Shown: in pieces, positions 46,751 through 55,519 of the stretch
How positions within the stretch are numbered: the first letter of the stretch is position 1
How the letters are laid out: each line of letters opens with the position of its first letter
NCBI GenBank assembly: GCA_901472405.1
Contig: LR590463.1
Span: forward strand, 2,108,001-2,172,000
Origin: Serratia rubidaea
GTDB lineage: Bacteria > Pseudomonadota > Gammaproteobacteria > Enterobacterales > Enterobacteriaceae
Direction of reading: 5' to 3'
Length of the DNA stretch: 64,000 nucleotides
Translations under genes and position numbers: made by a program
Notes under the pieces: model-generated
The model's input: only the letters and a program-made list of their open reading frames with translations
Told to the model about the DNA's origin: nothing
Databases searched by the model: none

Positions 46751-47129
46751 ACTTGTTATTCCACATCAAGGCCGCGCTGGTGGCTTTCGCTATCACGTCA
46801 CTGATTTATTTCGCGGCCAGCAACTGGGGCTGCGCAAAGAGTTGCGGATGGTGGAACAGCAGGCTGAACAGCAGAAAAAGACGCTGGCGCAGCAGGCCGA
46901 ACTGCTCGCAACAATGCGCGCGGATGACGCCCGTAATCGTGCATTGATGGCGGAACAGCAACAGAGAGAGCAGCATCTGCGCCAGCAAGGCCAAGATTAT
47001 CAAAGGAAATATCGTGATGCGATTAAAAATGACGACTGCGCTAAGCGTGATGCTCCTGGCTCTGTCATTGACCTCCTGCGCGGAACGGGTGCCGGATCCG
47101 CCGGATCCGATAGTTCGACTTCCTCCTGA
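46747..47129 (+). CDS. Inner-membrane spanin Rz (one frameshift)
   Basis: About 127 residues. MNLLFHIKAALVAFAITSLIYFAASNWG is an N-terminal TM anchor; after an indel in GGGGC near 46830 the frame continues LRKELRMVEQQAEQQKKTLAQQAELLATM, a long Gln/Glu/Arg coiled coil, then RKYRDAIKNDDCAKRD. With Rz1 it spans the periplasm and fuses the membranes at lysis. ATG 46747 overlaps the endolysin stop. Confidence 0.88.
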
Positions 47130-47283
47130 ATCAGTGTTCAAACCCTGCGAACAGCCGCAACTGGCCGGCAGCACGTGGGGAGATATTGGCGCATATACTC
47201 TGGCGCTGAAAATGGCCCTATCAATCTGTACCGGGCAGGTAGTCACGTTGAAAGAATGGCGGGAGACTGTAGGCAGAAGATAA
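47017..47283 (+). CDS. Outer-membrane spanin lipoprotein Rz1
   Basis: 88 residues in a different frame, starting within Rz and extending 154 bases past it. MRLKMTTALSVMLLALSLTSC is a lipoprotein signal with lipobox LTSC; mature part is Pro-rich (ERVPDPPDPIVRLPPESVF) as in Rz1 proteins. Longer than lambda Rz1, with an extra C-terminal segment (LAGSTWGDIGAYTLALKMALSICTGQV). A GTG three bases earlier is an alternative start. Confidence 0.88.
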   Translation: MRLKMTTALSVMLLALSLTSCAERVPDPPDPIVRLPPESVFKPCEQPQLAGSTWGDIGAYTLALKMALSICTGQVVTLKEWRETVGRR

Positions 47284-47424
47284 GATATGTTCTGTAGTTC
47301 ACAATTTTGAGTTCAGTCAGCTAAAGGATGTCAACTCTTTTAGGAATGTGTAATTAATCGCCTTTTCTGAGTCTATAAAATAGCTATAATGCCTAAGCTA
47401 TTTGACAATAAAATAAGGTGAAAT

Positions 47425-47745
47425 ATGAAAAACGGTATTTATTTTGTTACATTCAGCAGCAATAACAACGATGTTGGTCAAGGAACTGTCGTTGTACAAG
47501 ACAACGCAATTAACGGTGGGGATTTCGGCTTTACCTATCAGGGGCGTGTTCAAGGCGATAAGCTGGACCTGCATGTGTCTCAACATAATCCTCAAGCAGT
47601 GAATGTTATTCAAGGCGTGAATAATTACACAATGGAGATGCTTATTGGTGAAACGCAAAATGGCTATGTTCTATCTGGGGCAGTCAGAGGAATCCCACAA
47701 GCTCAACTTCGCGTTACAGCTAAATTTATCGGTGATTTGATTTAA
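47425..47745 (+). CDS. GrlR-family protein
   Basis: 106 residues: MKNGIYFVTFSSNNNDVGQGTVVVQDNAINGGDFGFTYQGRVQGDKLDLHVSQHNPQAVNVIQGVNNYTMEMLIG...LRVTAKFIGDLI. This is the GrlR pattern (MKDGIYS..F.S.....GEG..........GGD....YQG......LHV....). GrlR in LEE pathogens is a calycin-like beta-barrel that holds the activator GrlA. Phage-borne relatives are common and their partner is unknown; no GrlA-like gene is in the window. It is monocistronic with its own terminator. Confidence 0.75.
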   Translation: MKNGIYFVTFSSNNNDVGQGTVVVQDNAINGGDFGFTYQGRVQGDKLDLHVSQHNPQAVNVIQGVNNYTMEMLIGETQNGYVLSGAVRGIPQAQLRVTAKFIGDLI

Positions 47746-47763
47746 TCGCTAAAGTGAGTAGAG

Positions 47764-47787
47764 CCACCTCTTTTGGAGGTGGTTTTT
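47764..47787 (+). terminator. Terminator after the GrlR-like gene
   Basis: CCACCTC-TTTTG-GAGGTGG followed by T5, 19 bases after the stop. Confidence 0.92.
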
Positions 47788-47830
47788 GCTCTCTATCACT
47801 TAGCGTTCACAAGGAGTTTGCGTAATGCGC

Positions 47831-47856
47831 AAAAAAAGCCCCTCAAGGAGAGGGGC
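47831..47856 (-). terminator. Leftward terminator-like hairpin, no upstream gene
   Basis: Read leftward GCCCCTC-TCCTT-GAGGGGC followed by T7. No protein gene ends here on this strand. The sequence just upstream (TGTGTACACTTTGCCCC) resembles that of the leader hairpin at 33670-33694 (TGTGTGTAGTCTTCGCCCC). It may be the 3' end of a small antisense RNA. Confidence 0.6.
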
Positions 47857-48155
47857 AAAGTGTACACAGACACAACACCAGGGAATTTCACGGTTGTCCC
47901 AATGCTACCGGGAACTGACTTAGATTAGTTGATGTAAGTCAATAAACAAAAAGCAAAAATGCATCGGAGTGATGAGGGTTTGTAAGTCAAAGGTTGCTTA
48001 TTGACCGATACCGAATGCGAAAAACAAAGCCACTGAGTCTTCTCGCCCTCAATGAGTAGATAAATGGCGGGAAGAAAGCCGCCGACACCAAGATAGGCAT
48101 TACAGATAATGGCAAGCCTGTTACATTACGCAATATCGAATGAGCAGGAGGCGAA
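47857..48155. other. Non-coding stretch, possible small-RNA region
   Basis: About 300 bases with no supported ORF. It is AT-rich with several short repeats of TTAGATTAGTTGATG type. The strong leftward terminator at its left end suggests a leftward small RNA that starts somewhere here; I could not identify a promoter with confidence. Confidence 0.3.
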
Positions 48156-48509
48156 ATGAAACGCTATTTATTACCGATAATCGTCGTACTATCACTTGTA
48201 GGTTGTGACCAGGCACCGAAGTTTGATGGTTCCAGCAAGGGAGCGCTGTTGTATTCAGGTGAAAATATTTCCGCTTCATTGTCTGATGAGAAGAAAGCGG
48301 AGTTAAAGCAGGCCACGTTGGATATTTCGCGGTACACCGATGTTGTTACTAGCGTGGACATCGGACCAGGGCGCGAAGCGGAAAAAGAAGCGGAGAACAT
48401 GTACCTAAAGATTATGGACGGTAAAACAGTCGATGAAGTGATTGCTGAGTCCAAAAGGTTGAAAGAGAAAACCGAGCAGAAGATAGCGGAAGCCACTTCA
48501 AAGCACTGA
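48156..48509 (+). CDS. Phage-borne lipoprotein (DUF6694-like)
   Basis: 117 residues. Signal MKRYLLPIIVVLSLVGC with lipobox LVGC at residue 17; mature part SSKGALLYSGENISASLSDEKKAELKQATLDISRY, then a helical C-terminus (EAENMYLKIMDGKTVDEVIAESKRLKEKTEQKIAEA). GAGGCG lies just before the ATG. It resembles lipoproteins annotated DUF6694. Phage lipoproteins at this position often change the envelope of the lysogen, for example superinfection exclusion; that role is inference. It has its own terminator. Confidence 0.7.
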   Translation: MKRYLLPIIVVLSLVGCDQAPKFDGSSKGALLYSGENISASLSDEKKAELKQATLDISRYTDVVTSVDIGPGREAEKEAENMYLKIMDGKTVDEVIAESKRLKEKTEQKIAEATSKH

Positions 48510-48515
48510 GCTAAG

Positions 48516-48537
48516 CCCACCAATTGGTGGGTTTTTT
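48516..48537 (+). terminator. Terminator after the lipoprotein gene
   Basis: CCCACCAATTGGTGGG perfect palindrome followed by T6, 6 bases after the stop. Confidence 0.93.
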
Positions 48538-48569
48538 GTTGCTCAAAATCCATTAACTAAGGCCTCATC

Positions 48570-48863
48570 ATGCATAGACCTATGACGCATGAAATAATTA
48601 TTGAGAAAGGCATCACAGGGCGAGCACGTGGCCGGTGTCAGTTGCTGACAGGTAAGCCTGTGCTGCAGGTTGAGGTTGTGCTGGAAAAGAAAACCATTAC
48701 TGCAGGAACGCAGGTTACAGCGCGCCAATATGAAACAGCCTGGCGAGACGCAACACTTTCAGAAGCGTTTCAGGTAGAGCATGGCGTCGGATTCATAGAA
48801 AAGCCTGCCGATATCGAAACCCCACTCGTTAAGCCGTCTCCACCTCCGGCGTCACCCCGGTGA
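48570..48863 (+). CDS. Small phage protein before the terminase, unknown
   Basis: 97 residues: MHRPMTHEIIIEKGITGRARGRCQLLTGKPVLQVEVVLEKKTITAGTQVTARQYETAWRDATLSEAFQVEHGVGFIEKPADIE, ending in a Pro-rich tail. Beta-rich first half. A second ATG at 48582 is possible. I do not recognise the family. Position is between the accessory lipoprotein and the packaging genes. Confidence 0.5.
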   Translation: MHRPMTHEIIIEKGITGRARGRCQLLTGKPVLQVEVVLEKKTITAGTQVTARQYETAWRDATLSEAFQVEHGVGFIEKPADIETPLVKPSPPPASPR

Positions 48864-49059
48864 AAATGACCTGATAAATGATAATTATTCCCATTTTTGC
48901 GGGTCCCTTTCGTGATTTTGAACACCGAGGGGGCGGCGACACGCGGGAAACGGCTAGTTTTTTGCATTTTATTGACATCATCATCATGTGCTCACGTAAT
49001 TGTTTTCACTTGAGATTATTTTTTCAAGATGTCGAATCGTATAAAAAGTGTTCATCATC

Positions 49060-49553
49060 ATGGATAAAGAATTGGAGAACGTCAGGCTGAACCTGAATCA
49101 GCTGGCGGCAATTACGGGATCACATCGGCAAACCATCGCTGCGCGTCTGAAAAACGTTGAACCTGCCCCGGCAGTAATGCCAAGCTGAAGCTTTACACGC
49201 TGCCGGATGTGCTGGCTGAACTGGTGAAGTCTGCGCCGGTGGATGATGTTGACAAAATGCTACCGCCTGACAGAAAAGCCTGGTTCCAGTCGGAACGCGA
49301 GCGGCTCAAGTTTGAACAGGAAACCAATGAACTGATCCCTGCAGAAGACGTTGCCCGCGAATTCTCTGCGATGGCAAAGGCGATGGTTCAGGTGCTGGAA
49401 ACATTACCGGATATTTTGGAGCGTGATTGCGCGCTGCCGCCGTCTGCCGTTTCTCGTGTGCAGTCTATTATCGATGACCTGCGCGATCAGATAGCGCTGA
49501 AGGTTATGAACGCTGATACAGAGATTGAGGAGGAAATGCCCGAGGAGGAGTAA
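49060..49553 (+). CDS. Terminase small subunit-like protein, DUF1441/Nu1 type (one frameshift)
   Basis: About 164 residues. ATG 49060 gives MDKELENVRLNLNQLAAITGSHRQTIAARLKNVEPAPG, a winged-helix DNA-binding start; after a missing G near 49172 the frame continues SNAKLKLYTLPDVLAELV, then MLPPDRKAWFQSERERLKFEQETNELIPAEDVAREFSAMAKAMVQVLETLPDILERDCALPPSAV, the DUF1441 pattern. It recognises phage DNA for packaging. Its stop TAATG overlaps the large subunit start. Confidence 0.82.
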
Positions 49554-51670
49554 TGGTCGCACAGGCATCAGCAGCAGAAACCCGGCGGAATATGGCCGGT
49601 ATTATTCAGGCTCCGCGCCGCATGCCGGTTGCCGAAGCTGTTGAAAAGTTTATGCGGGTGCCTATGGGCGCGGGCAACTCTGTTAAGTGGGACCCGAGCG
49701 TGGCGCCGTATGTGATTGAGCCGATGAACTGCCTGGCGTCACGTGAATACGACGCGGTGGTGTTTGTTGGCCCGGCGCGTACGGGGAAAACGATCGGCCT
49801 GATTGATGGCTGGATTGTTTACAACATCGTGTGCGATCCCTCCGATATGCTGGTCGTACAAATTTCGGAAGAGAAAGCGCGGGAACACTCCAAAAAGCGC
49901 CTGGCGCGAACGTTCCGCGTGAGTCCAGACGTGGCTGAGCGTCTCAGCCCCCGGCGCAATGATAACAACGTTCACGATCGGACCTTTCTGGCGGGGAACT
50001 ATCTGAAGATTGGCTGGCCATCGGTCAATATCATGTCCTCGTCGGACTACAAATGCACCGCGCTGACAGATTATGACCGGATGCAGGAAGATATCGACGG
50101 CGAGGGCGACGGGTTCACGCTGGCGTCAAAACGTACCACAACGTTTATGAGTGCCGGCATGACGCTGGTAGAGAGTTCACCAGGTCGAGATATTCTGGAT
50201 TCAAAATGGCGCCGCCGCTCAGAGCATGAGGCCCCGCCAACCACCGGCATCCTTTCATTGTTCAACCGTGGCGATCGCCGCAAATGGTATTGGCAGTGTC
50301 CGCACTGCGGCGAATATTTCCAGCCGATCATGGAAGTGATGACCGGATACCGGGAAATTCCCGATCCGGTCAAGGCCAGCGAGTCTGCGCATATGTGTTG
50401 CCCTCACTGCAGCGGCACGATAACGGCAGATATGAAACGAACCTTGAACCAGTCTGGTGTGTGGTTGCGTGAAGGGGAGTCGATCGACGCCGAAGGCAAC
50501 CGGACAGGCGAGCCGCGCCGCTCCCGTATTGCGTCATTCTGGATGGAGGGGCCGGCGGCGGCATATCAGACCTGGTCACAGCTCGTCTACAAGCTGCTGA
50601 CCGCTGAGCAGGATTACGAAACAACGGGATCGGAGGAAACGCTCAAGGCGGTTATCAATACCGACTGGGGCCGGCCGTATTTGCCGCGTTCTGCCTCTGA
50701 ACAGCGCCGCAGTGACGAACTGCTGGCGCGCGTGGAGGATTACGGTAAACGCCTGGTACCGCCAAAGGTCAGATTCCTGATCGCGGCGGTGGATGTGCAG
50801 GGCGGCAAGAATCGCCGCTTTGTGGTCCAGATTGTCGGCTATGGCGAAAACGGCGAGCGGTGGCTGGTGGACCGGTACAACATCAAGCAGTCGATGCGGT
50901 GTGATCCCGATACAGGTGAAGCGTTGCCGATCCATCCGGGGGCATACCCGGAGGACTGGAACTTGCTGATCACTGACGTGCTCGATAAAACGTACCGGCT
51001 GCAAAGCAATCAGGACAAGCGTATGCCAATCCTCGCCATGGCCGTAGACAGCGGCGGCGAAGATGGCGTGACCGACAACGCGTATAAATTCTGGCGTCAG
51101 TGCCGCCGCGATGGCGTGCATAAGCGGGTGTATCTCATTAAAGGGGACAGCACCCGGCGTCAGAAAACCATTACAAAAATCCACCCGGACAACACAGACC
51201 GAAGCGACCGCCGCGCAGCTGCGCGCGGTGACGTTCCTGTCTACCTGTTGCAGACCGACACGCTGAAAGACCAGCTCAGTAACGCGCTGAGTCGTGAAGC
51301 GCCAGGCGCCGGGTATATTCACTTCCCGAATTGGTTGGGGGAATGGTTTTTTGACGAACTTACCTACGAAGAGCGTGGATCAGATGGCAAGTGGCGTAAG
51401 CCAGGGAAGGGCAATAACGAAGCCTTTGACCTGTTTTGTTATGTGCATGCCGTCGTGATGTTACGCCGTTACGAGCGTATCAAGTGGGATGAGCCGCCAG
51501 CCTGGGCTGAATCACAAGATACGAACCCCAATATTTTCAACGAGAACTCATCAAGGGAGGTCGTGTTGACGAAGAAAAAAACCAAGGCGGAACCGAAACA
51601 GGCTGCGCCTCAGCATACCTCTAGCGGATGGATGAACGGTGGCGGTACGGGGGGAGGAGGCTGGTTATGA
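49553..51670 (+). CDS. Terminase large subunit, lambda gpA family
   Basis: 705 residues, intact. N-terminal ATPase with Walker A in VVFVGPARTGKTIGLIDGW, then the DNA-packaging core (QISEEKAREHSKKRLART, LKIGWPSVNIMSSSDYKCTALTDYDRM), a zinc-binding C-x-x-C pair block (WQCPHCGEYF, MCCPHCSG), and a C-terminal nuclease domain beginning LIAAVDVQGGK with the metal Asp, and AMAVDSGGEDGVTD. It cuts cos-type sites and drives DNA into the capsid. It ends in a Gly-rich tail that overlaps gpW by 4 bases. Confidence 0.94.
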   Translation: MVAQASAAETRRNMAGIIQAPRRMPVAEAVEKFMRVPMGAGNSVKWDPSVAPYVIEPMNCLASREYDAVVFVGPARTGKTIGLIDGWIVYNIVCDPSDMLVVQISEEKAREHSKKRLARTFRVSPDVAERLSPRRNDNNVHDRTFLAGNYLKIGWPSVNIMSSSDYKCTALTDYDRMQEDIDGEGDGFTLASKRTTTFMSAGMTLVESSPGRDILDSKWRRRSEHEAPPTTGILSLFNRGDRRKWYWQCPHCGEYFQPIMEVMTGYREIPDPVKASESAHMCCPHCSGTITADMKRTLNQSGVWLREGESIDAEGNRTGEPRRSRIASFWMEGPAAAYQTWSQLVYKLLTAEQDYETTGSEETLKAVINTDWGRPYLPRSASEQRRSDELLARVEDYGKRLVPPKVRFLIAAVDVQGGKNRRFVVQIVGYGENGERWLVDRYNIKQSMRCDPDTGEALPIHPGAYPEDWNLLITDVLDKTYRLQSNQDKRMPILAMAVDSGGEDGVTDNAYKFWRQCRRDGVHKRVYLIKGDSTRRQKTITKIHPDNTDRSDRRAAARGDVPVYLLQTDTLKDQLSNALSREAPGAGYIHFPNWLGEWFFDELTYEERGSDGKWRKPGKGNNEAFDLFCYVHAVVMLRRYERIKWDEPPAWAESQDTNPNIFNENSSREVVLTKKKTKAEPKQAAPQHTSSGWMNGGGTGGGGWL

Positions 51671-51882
51671 CGAAACAGGAAATCCGGGACATGGTGGTGC
51701 GTGTCAGGGGGTTCTACACGGACTCGCTCGACGGTAAATCCGTGTCCTTTACCGGCGTCAACGGCCGCACCATCACAAACCACGATCCGGCGGCGATGCG
51801 TGCAGAGCTGGAATATTGGGAAGGCCGGCTACGAAAGGCGTCCTGTCGTGGCGGTGGGTATAAGCTCGCTAACTTCGTGTAG
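51667..51882 (+). CDS. Head-tail joining protein, lambda gpW type
   Basis: 71 residues: MTKQEIRDMVVRVRGFYTDSLDGKSVSFTGVNGRTITNHDPAAMRAELEYWEGRL. Size, order (terminase - W - portal) and the pattern of a helix, a beta hairpin around the GKSVSFTGVNGR turn and a second helix match the gpW family. It binds the portal vertex after packaging. Confidence 0.88.
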   Translation: MTKQEIRDMVVRVRGFYTDSLDGKSVSFTGVNGRTITNHDPAAMRAELEYWEGRLRKASCRGGGYKLANFV

Positions 51883-51889
51883 GTAACCC

Positions 51890-53401
51890 ATGGGATTTAT
51901 AGAAAAGACACTCGGCGTTGTGGCGCCAGGGTGGGCCTTGTCACGCGCCAAAAATCGTTATCAGCTGCGGGCGTATGAAGCGGCCAACGTGTCACGGCTG
52001 CAAAAAACCAAGCGCGAGGGGCGTTCTGCTGATTCGGCCGTATTCGCGGCCGGTGTGTCGTTGCGTGAGCAGGCGCGCTGGCTGGACGAAAACCACGACA
52101 TTGTGATCGGCATCCTCGACAAACTGGAAGAACGAGTCGTCGGGGCGCAGGGTATTCAGGTCGAGCCGCAGCCGTTACGGAAGGATGGCACGCTGCATGA
52201 GGAATGCGCGGAGCTGCTGGCTACGCACTGGTCCGAATGGTCCGTCCGGCCAGAAGTCACCGGCATGTTTACGCGCGCCGAGGTTGAACGGCTGATCCTG
52301 CGCTCAGCACTGCGTGACGGCGAAGTGTTCTCGCAACTGGTGCGGGGGCCGGTGTCGGGGCTGAAGCATGCCACAGGCATCCAGCTGTCTCTGGAATGTC
52401 TGGAGGCGGACTTTGTGCCGATGAATCTGGGGAGCCTTGGCAGCGGGAATGTTCAGCAGGGCATTGAGGTTAATGCCTGGGGGCGGCCGGTGGCTTACAA
52501 CGTGTATAAGGCACATCCAGCCAGCACGCTGCGTATGTCTACGGCGACCAAGCGGGTGCCGGCCGAAAACATGTTGCACCTGGCAATGCGCAAGCGGCTG
52601 CACCAGCTGCGCGGGATCAGTTTGCTACACGGTGTGATTACCCGTCTGGCTGATATCAAAGATTACGAAGAGTCGGAACGTGTTGCCGCGCGTATCGCTG
52701 CGGCGCTGAGCTTCTATATCAAGCGTGGCGATGGCGCTTCTGGTGATGAGGCGGAGTTTTCGGAGCCAGGCACGGCGCGTAACTTTGACATTGCGCCGGG
52801 CATGATCTTCGACGAACTGCGCCCCGGTGAGGATTTGGGGATGGTTGAGTCAAACCGGCCCAATGTACACCTGTCTGAATACCGTAACGGCCAGCTCCGC
52901 GCCGTTGCCGGCGGTACGCGCAGCGGTTATTCCAGTATTTCCCGCGACTATAACGGCAGTTATTCCAGCCAGCGCCAGGAGCTGGTGGAAGGGTTCGAGG
53001 GCTACAACGTCCTGCAGAACTGGTTTGTCGGTCAATACAGCCGCCCGGTTTACCGTGCCTGGGTAGACATGTTGCGTCTGTCTAAAATCCGCCTTCCCGA
53101 TGATGTGGATATGTCCTCGCTGTACAACGCGCTCTATCTGGGGCCGGTAATGCCGTGGATTGATCCGGTGAAAGAGGCTGAATCGTGGAAAACCATCGTG
53201 CGCGGTGGGGCTGGCACCGAGGCCGAATGGGTACGCGCGCGCGGCAAGTCACCGCAGGAGATTAAACGCCAGCGTGTACGTGAAGTTGAATTTAACCGCG
53301 ATCACGGTCTGGTGCTGGACTCTGACGCAGCCAACGACTCAGGAGCGAAAGCGAATGAAACAAAAAAATCCGGGGTGGATGACCCCGAAAGCAAGTCTTA
53401 G
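51890..53401 (+). CDS. Portal protein, lambda gpB family
   Basis: 503 residues, intact. MGFIEKTLGVVAPGWALSRAKNRYQLRAYEAANVSR start, ARWLDENHDIVIGILDKLEERVVG, VERLILRSALRDGEVFSQLVRG, YNVYKAHPAS, and LHLAMRKRLHQLRGISLLHGVITRLADIKDYEESERVAARIAAALSFYIKRG; near the end YSSISRDYNGSYSSQRQELVEGFEGY. It forms the dodecameric DNA entry ring. Its C-terminus overlaps the protease-capsid gene by 47 bases. Confidence 0.93.
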   Translation: MGFIEKTLGVVAPGWALSRAKNRYQLRAYEAANVSRLQKTKREGRSADSAVFAAGVSLREQARWLDENHDIVIGILDKLEERVVGAQGIQVEPQPLRKDGTLHEECAELLATHWSEWSVRPEVTGMFTRAEVERLILRSALRDGEVFSQLVRGPVSGLKHATGIQLSLECLEADFVPMNLGSLGSGNVQQGIEVNAWGRPVAYNVYKAHPASTLRMSTATKRVPAENMLHLAMRKRLHQLRGISLLHGVITRLADIKDYEESERVAARIAAALSFYIKRGDGASGDEAEFSEPGTARNFDIAPGMIFDELRPGEDLGMVESNRPNVHLSEYRNGQLRAVAGGTRSGYSSISRDYNGSYSSQRQELVEGFEGYNVLQNWFVGQYSRPVYRAWVDMLRLSKIRLPDDVDMSSLYNALYLGPVMPWIDPVKEAESWKTIVRGGAGTEAEWVRARGKSPQEIKRQRVREVEFNRDHGLVLDSDAANDSGAKANETKKSGVDDPESKS

Positions 53402-55442
53402 CGGTATCGACGCGGTGAATACCGAAACCTGGTATGAAATCCGCGCCGCGCTGGGCCGTCCGGGACAGGTAGAAATCTACCTCTATGAAGAGATCGGCCG
53501 CTGGGGTATTTCGGCGCAATCCTTTATCAACGACTGCCGCGACGCCGGCGTGTTCGAGGCCACAAATGTTGAGCTGCACATCCACAGCCCCGGCGGGGAT
53601 GTGATGCACGGGTTTGCCATTTACAACACGCTGCAGCGGCTGACCGGGCAGGTCGATATCTATATCGACGGCCTGGCGGCGAGCATGGCTTCTGTTATCG
53701 CCTGCCTGCCGAATGCCACGGTACATATGCCCTCCAATGCCTGGATCATGATCCACAAGCCGTGGGGCGGCATGGCCGGGGATTCTGACGAAATGCGCGA
53801 TTATGCCAATTTCCTCGATCGTAACGAGGAGATGATGCTGGCGGCGTATATGTCGAAAACCGGTCTGTCGCGGGAAGAAATCGCGGCGTTACTGAAGGCC
53901 GAAACCTGGATGGATGGTGCGGAGGCGGTTGCTAAAGGCTTCGCTGATGTGCTGGAAGAACCACTCGATGCAGCCGCATCGCTCAATCAAAACAAACTGA
54001 AGGATTATCACAATATGCCACAAGCAGCTAATCACCTCTTCGGCGCACGTGCGCAGACCTCGGTACCTAACGCGCAAAATCCACAGAACCCGGCTCCGGT
54101 CTCTCAACCGGCTCCTGCGCCATCCACGCCGGTCGCACAGGCTCCACAAATCGATGTGGCGGCGCTGGCGGCGCAGCTGCAGCAGACGCTGCAGGCCAAC
54201 AACACCGCACGCATCACGGATGTGAGTGCCGTCTTTGATGGTTTTCCTCAGTTGGCCGCGCTGCGCACCGAGTGCATCAACGACATGAGCTGCGATGCGA
54301 ACATGGCGAAAGATCGTCTGCTGGCTAAGCTGGCGGAAGGCACCACGCCGAGCATTGGCGCCAGTGCCGCGCATATCCATGCCGGCAACGGTAACCTGGT
54401 CGGTGATTCGGTCCGCGCCTCTGTAATGAGCCGTGCCGGTCATGCGCAGGCGGAAAAAGACAACCCATATCAGGGGATGACGCTGCGTGAACTGGCGCGC
54501 GCCTCGCTGGCTGATCGCGGCATTGGTGTTGCCGGCATGTCTGGTCAGGGTGTGGTCGGTCTGGCATTCACCCATTCAAGTTCCGACTTTGGCAACATCC
54601 TGATGGATGTGGCCCATAAATCTGCGCTGTTAGGGTGGGAAGAGGCGAATGAAACCTTTGACCGCTGGACGCGTAAAGGCACGCTGACCGACTTTAAAAC
54701 CGCGCACCGCGTTGGCCTGGGCGCGCTGGACAAGTTGCGTGAAGTGAAGCCGGGTGCGGAATACAAATACATTACGGTCGGTGATAAAGGGGAGCCTATC
54801 GCCCTGGCAACCTATGGCGAACTGTTCAGCATTGACCGCCAGACCATCATTAACGATGACATGGACATGTTGACGCGTATTCCTGCAATGATGGGCGGCG
54901 CAGCACGTTACACCGTCGGTGAGCTGGTCTGGGCGGTGCTGACCAGCAACCAGAAAATGAGCGACGGGAAAGCCCTGTTCAGTGCGGATCACAATAACCT
55001 GGTGAACCAGCCTCTCACTATTGACGGACTGGATAAGGCCCGCCAGGCGATGCTGCTGCAGACCAACGGCAAGCGTAAGCTTAACATTCGTCCGGCTTAT
55101 ATGCTGACGCCGGTGGCGCTGGAGTCGAAAGCCAATCAGCTGATCCGCTCTGCCAGCGTACCGGGCGCAGATGCCAACAGCGGCATCAACAACCCGATCC
55201 AGAACTTTGTGGAAGTTATCTCCGAAGCGCGTCTGGATGATAACAGCGCGGAAGCATGGTATCTGACGGCAGCACAGGGCAAGGACACGATCGAAGTGGC
55301 GTATCTGGATGGCATTGATACACCGTATCTGGAGCAGCAGCAGGGCTTCACCATTGACGGTGCGGCGTTCAAGGTACGCATTGACGCCGGCGTCGCGCCG
55401 ATGGATTGGCGCGGTCTGGTGAAGTCTACCGGCAAAGCCTGA
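53355..55442 (+). CDS. ClpP-like prohead protease fused to major capsid protein
   Basis: 695 residues from ATG 53355, AGGAG 9 bases upstream. Residues about 1-210: ClpP-type serine protease with VELHIHSPGGDVMHGFAIYNTL, the Ser nucleophile in YIDGLAASMASVIA and His in AWIMIHKPWGG. A Pro/Ala/Gln-rich linker follows (about 220-300: NPAPVSQPAPAPSTPVAQAP). Then a Mu gpT-like major head protein: LADRGIGVAGMSGQGVVGLAFTHSSSDFGNILMDVAHKSALLGWEE and IDRQTIINDDMDMLTRIPAMMGGAA. Self-processing should release the capsid protein. The fusion frame is continuous. Confidence 0.9.
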   Translation: MKQKNPGWMTPKASLSGIDAVNTETWYEIRAALGRPGQVEIYLYEEIGRWGISAQSFINDCRDAGVFEATNVELHIHSPGGDVMHGFAIYNTLQRLTGQVDIYIDGLAASMASVIACLPNATVHMPSNAWIMIHKPWGGMAGDSDEMRDYANFLDRNEEMMLAAYMSKTGLSREEIAALLKAETWMDGAEAVAKGFADVLEEPLDAAASLNQNKLKDYHNMPQAANHLFGARAQTSVPNAQNPQNPAPVSQPAPAPSTPVAQAPQIDVAALAAQLQQTLQANNTARITDVSAVFDGFPQLAALRTECINDMSCDANMAKDRLLAKLAEGTTPSIGASAAHIHAGNGNLVGDSVRASVMSRAGHAQAEKDNPYQGMTLRELARASLADRGIGVAGMSGQGVVGLAFTHSSSDFGNILMDVAHKSALLGWEEANETFDRWTRKGTLTDFKTAHRVGLGALDKLREVKPGAEYKYITVGDKGEPIALATYGELFSIDRQTIINDDMDMLTRIPAMMGGAARYTVGELVWAVLTSNQKMSDGKALFSADHNNLVNQPLTIDGLDKARQAMLLQTNGKRKLNIRPAYMLTPVALESKANQLIRSASVPGADANSGINNPIQNFVEVISEARLDDNSAEAWYLTAAQGKDTIEVAYLDGIDTPYLEQQQGFTIDGAAFKVRIDAGVAPMDWRGLVKSTGKA

Positions 55443-55444
55443 TA

Positions 55445-55469
55445 AACCGCCTGATACGGCGGTTTTTTT
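55445..55469 (+). terminator. Hairpin after the capsid gene
   Basis: ACCGCC-TGATAC-GGCGGT followed by T7, 2 bases after the stop. It probably trims late transcripts under Q control, giving more capsid mRNA than downstream mRNA. Confidence 0.8.
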
Positions 55470-55519
55470 ATGTCCGTGGGTGGCGTCGCCACCCATTTTA
55501 CTTTCTGGAGAAAATCATT

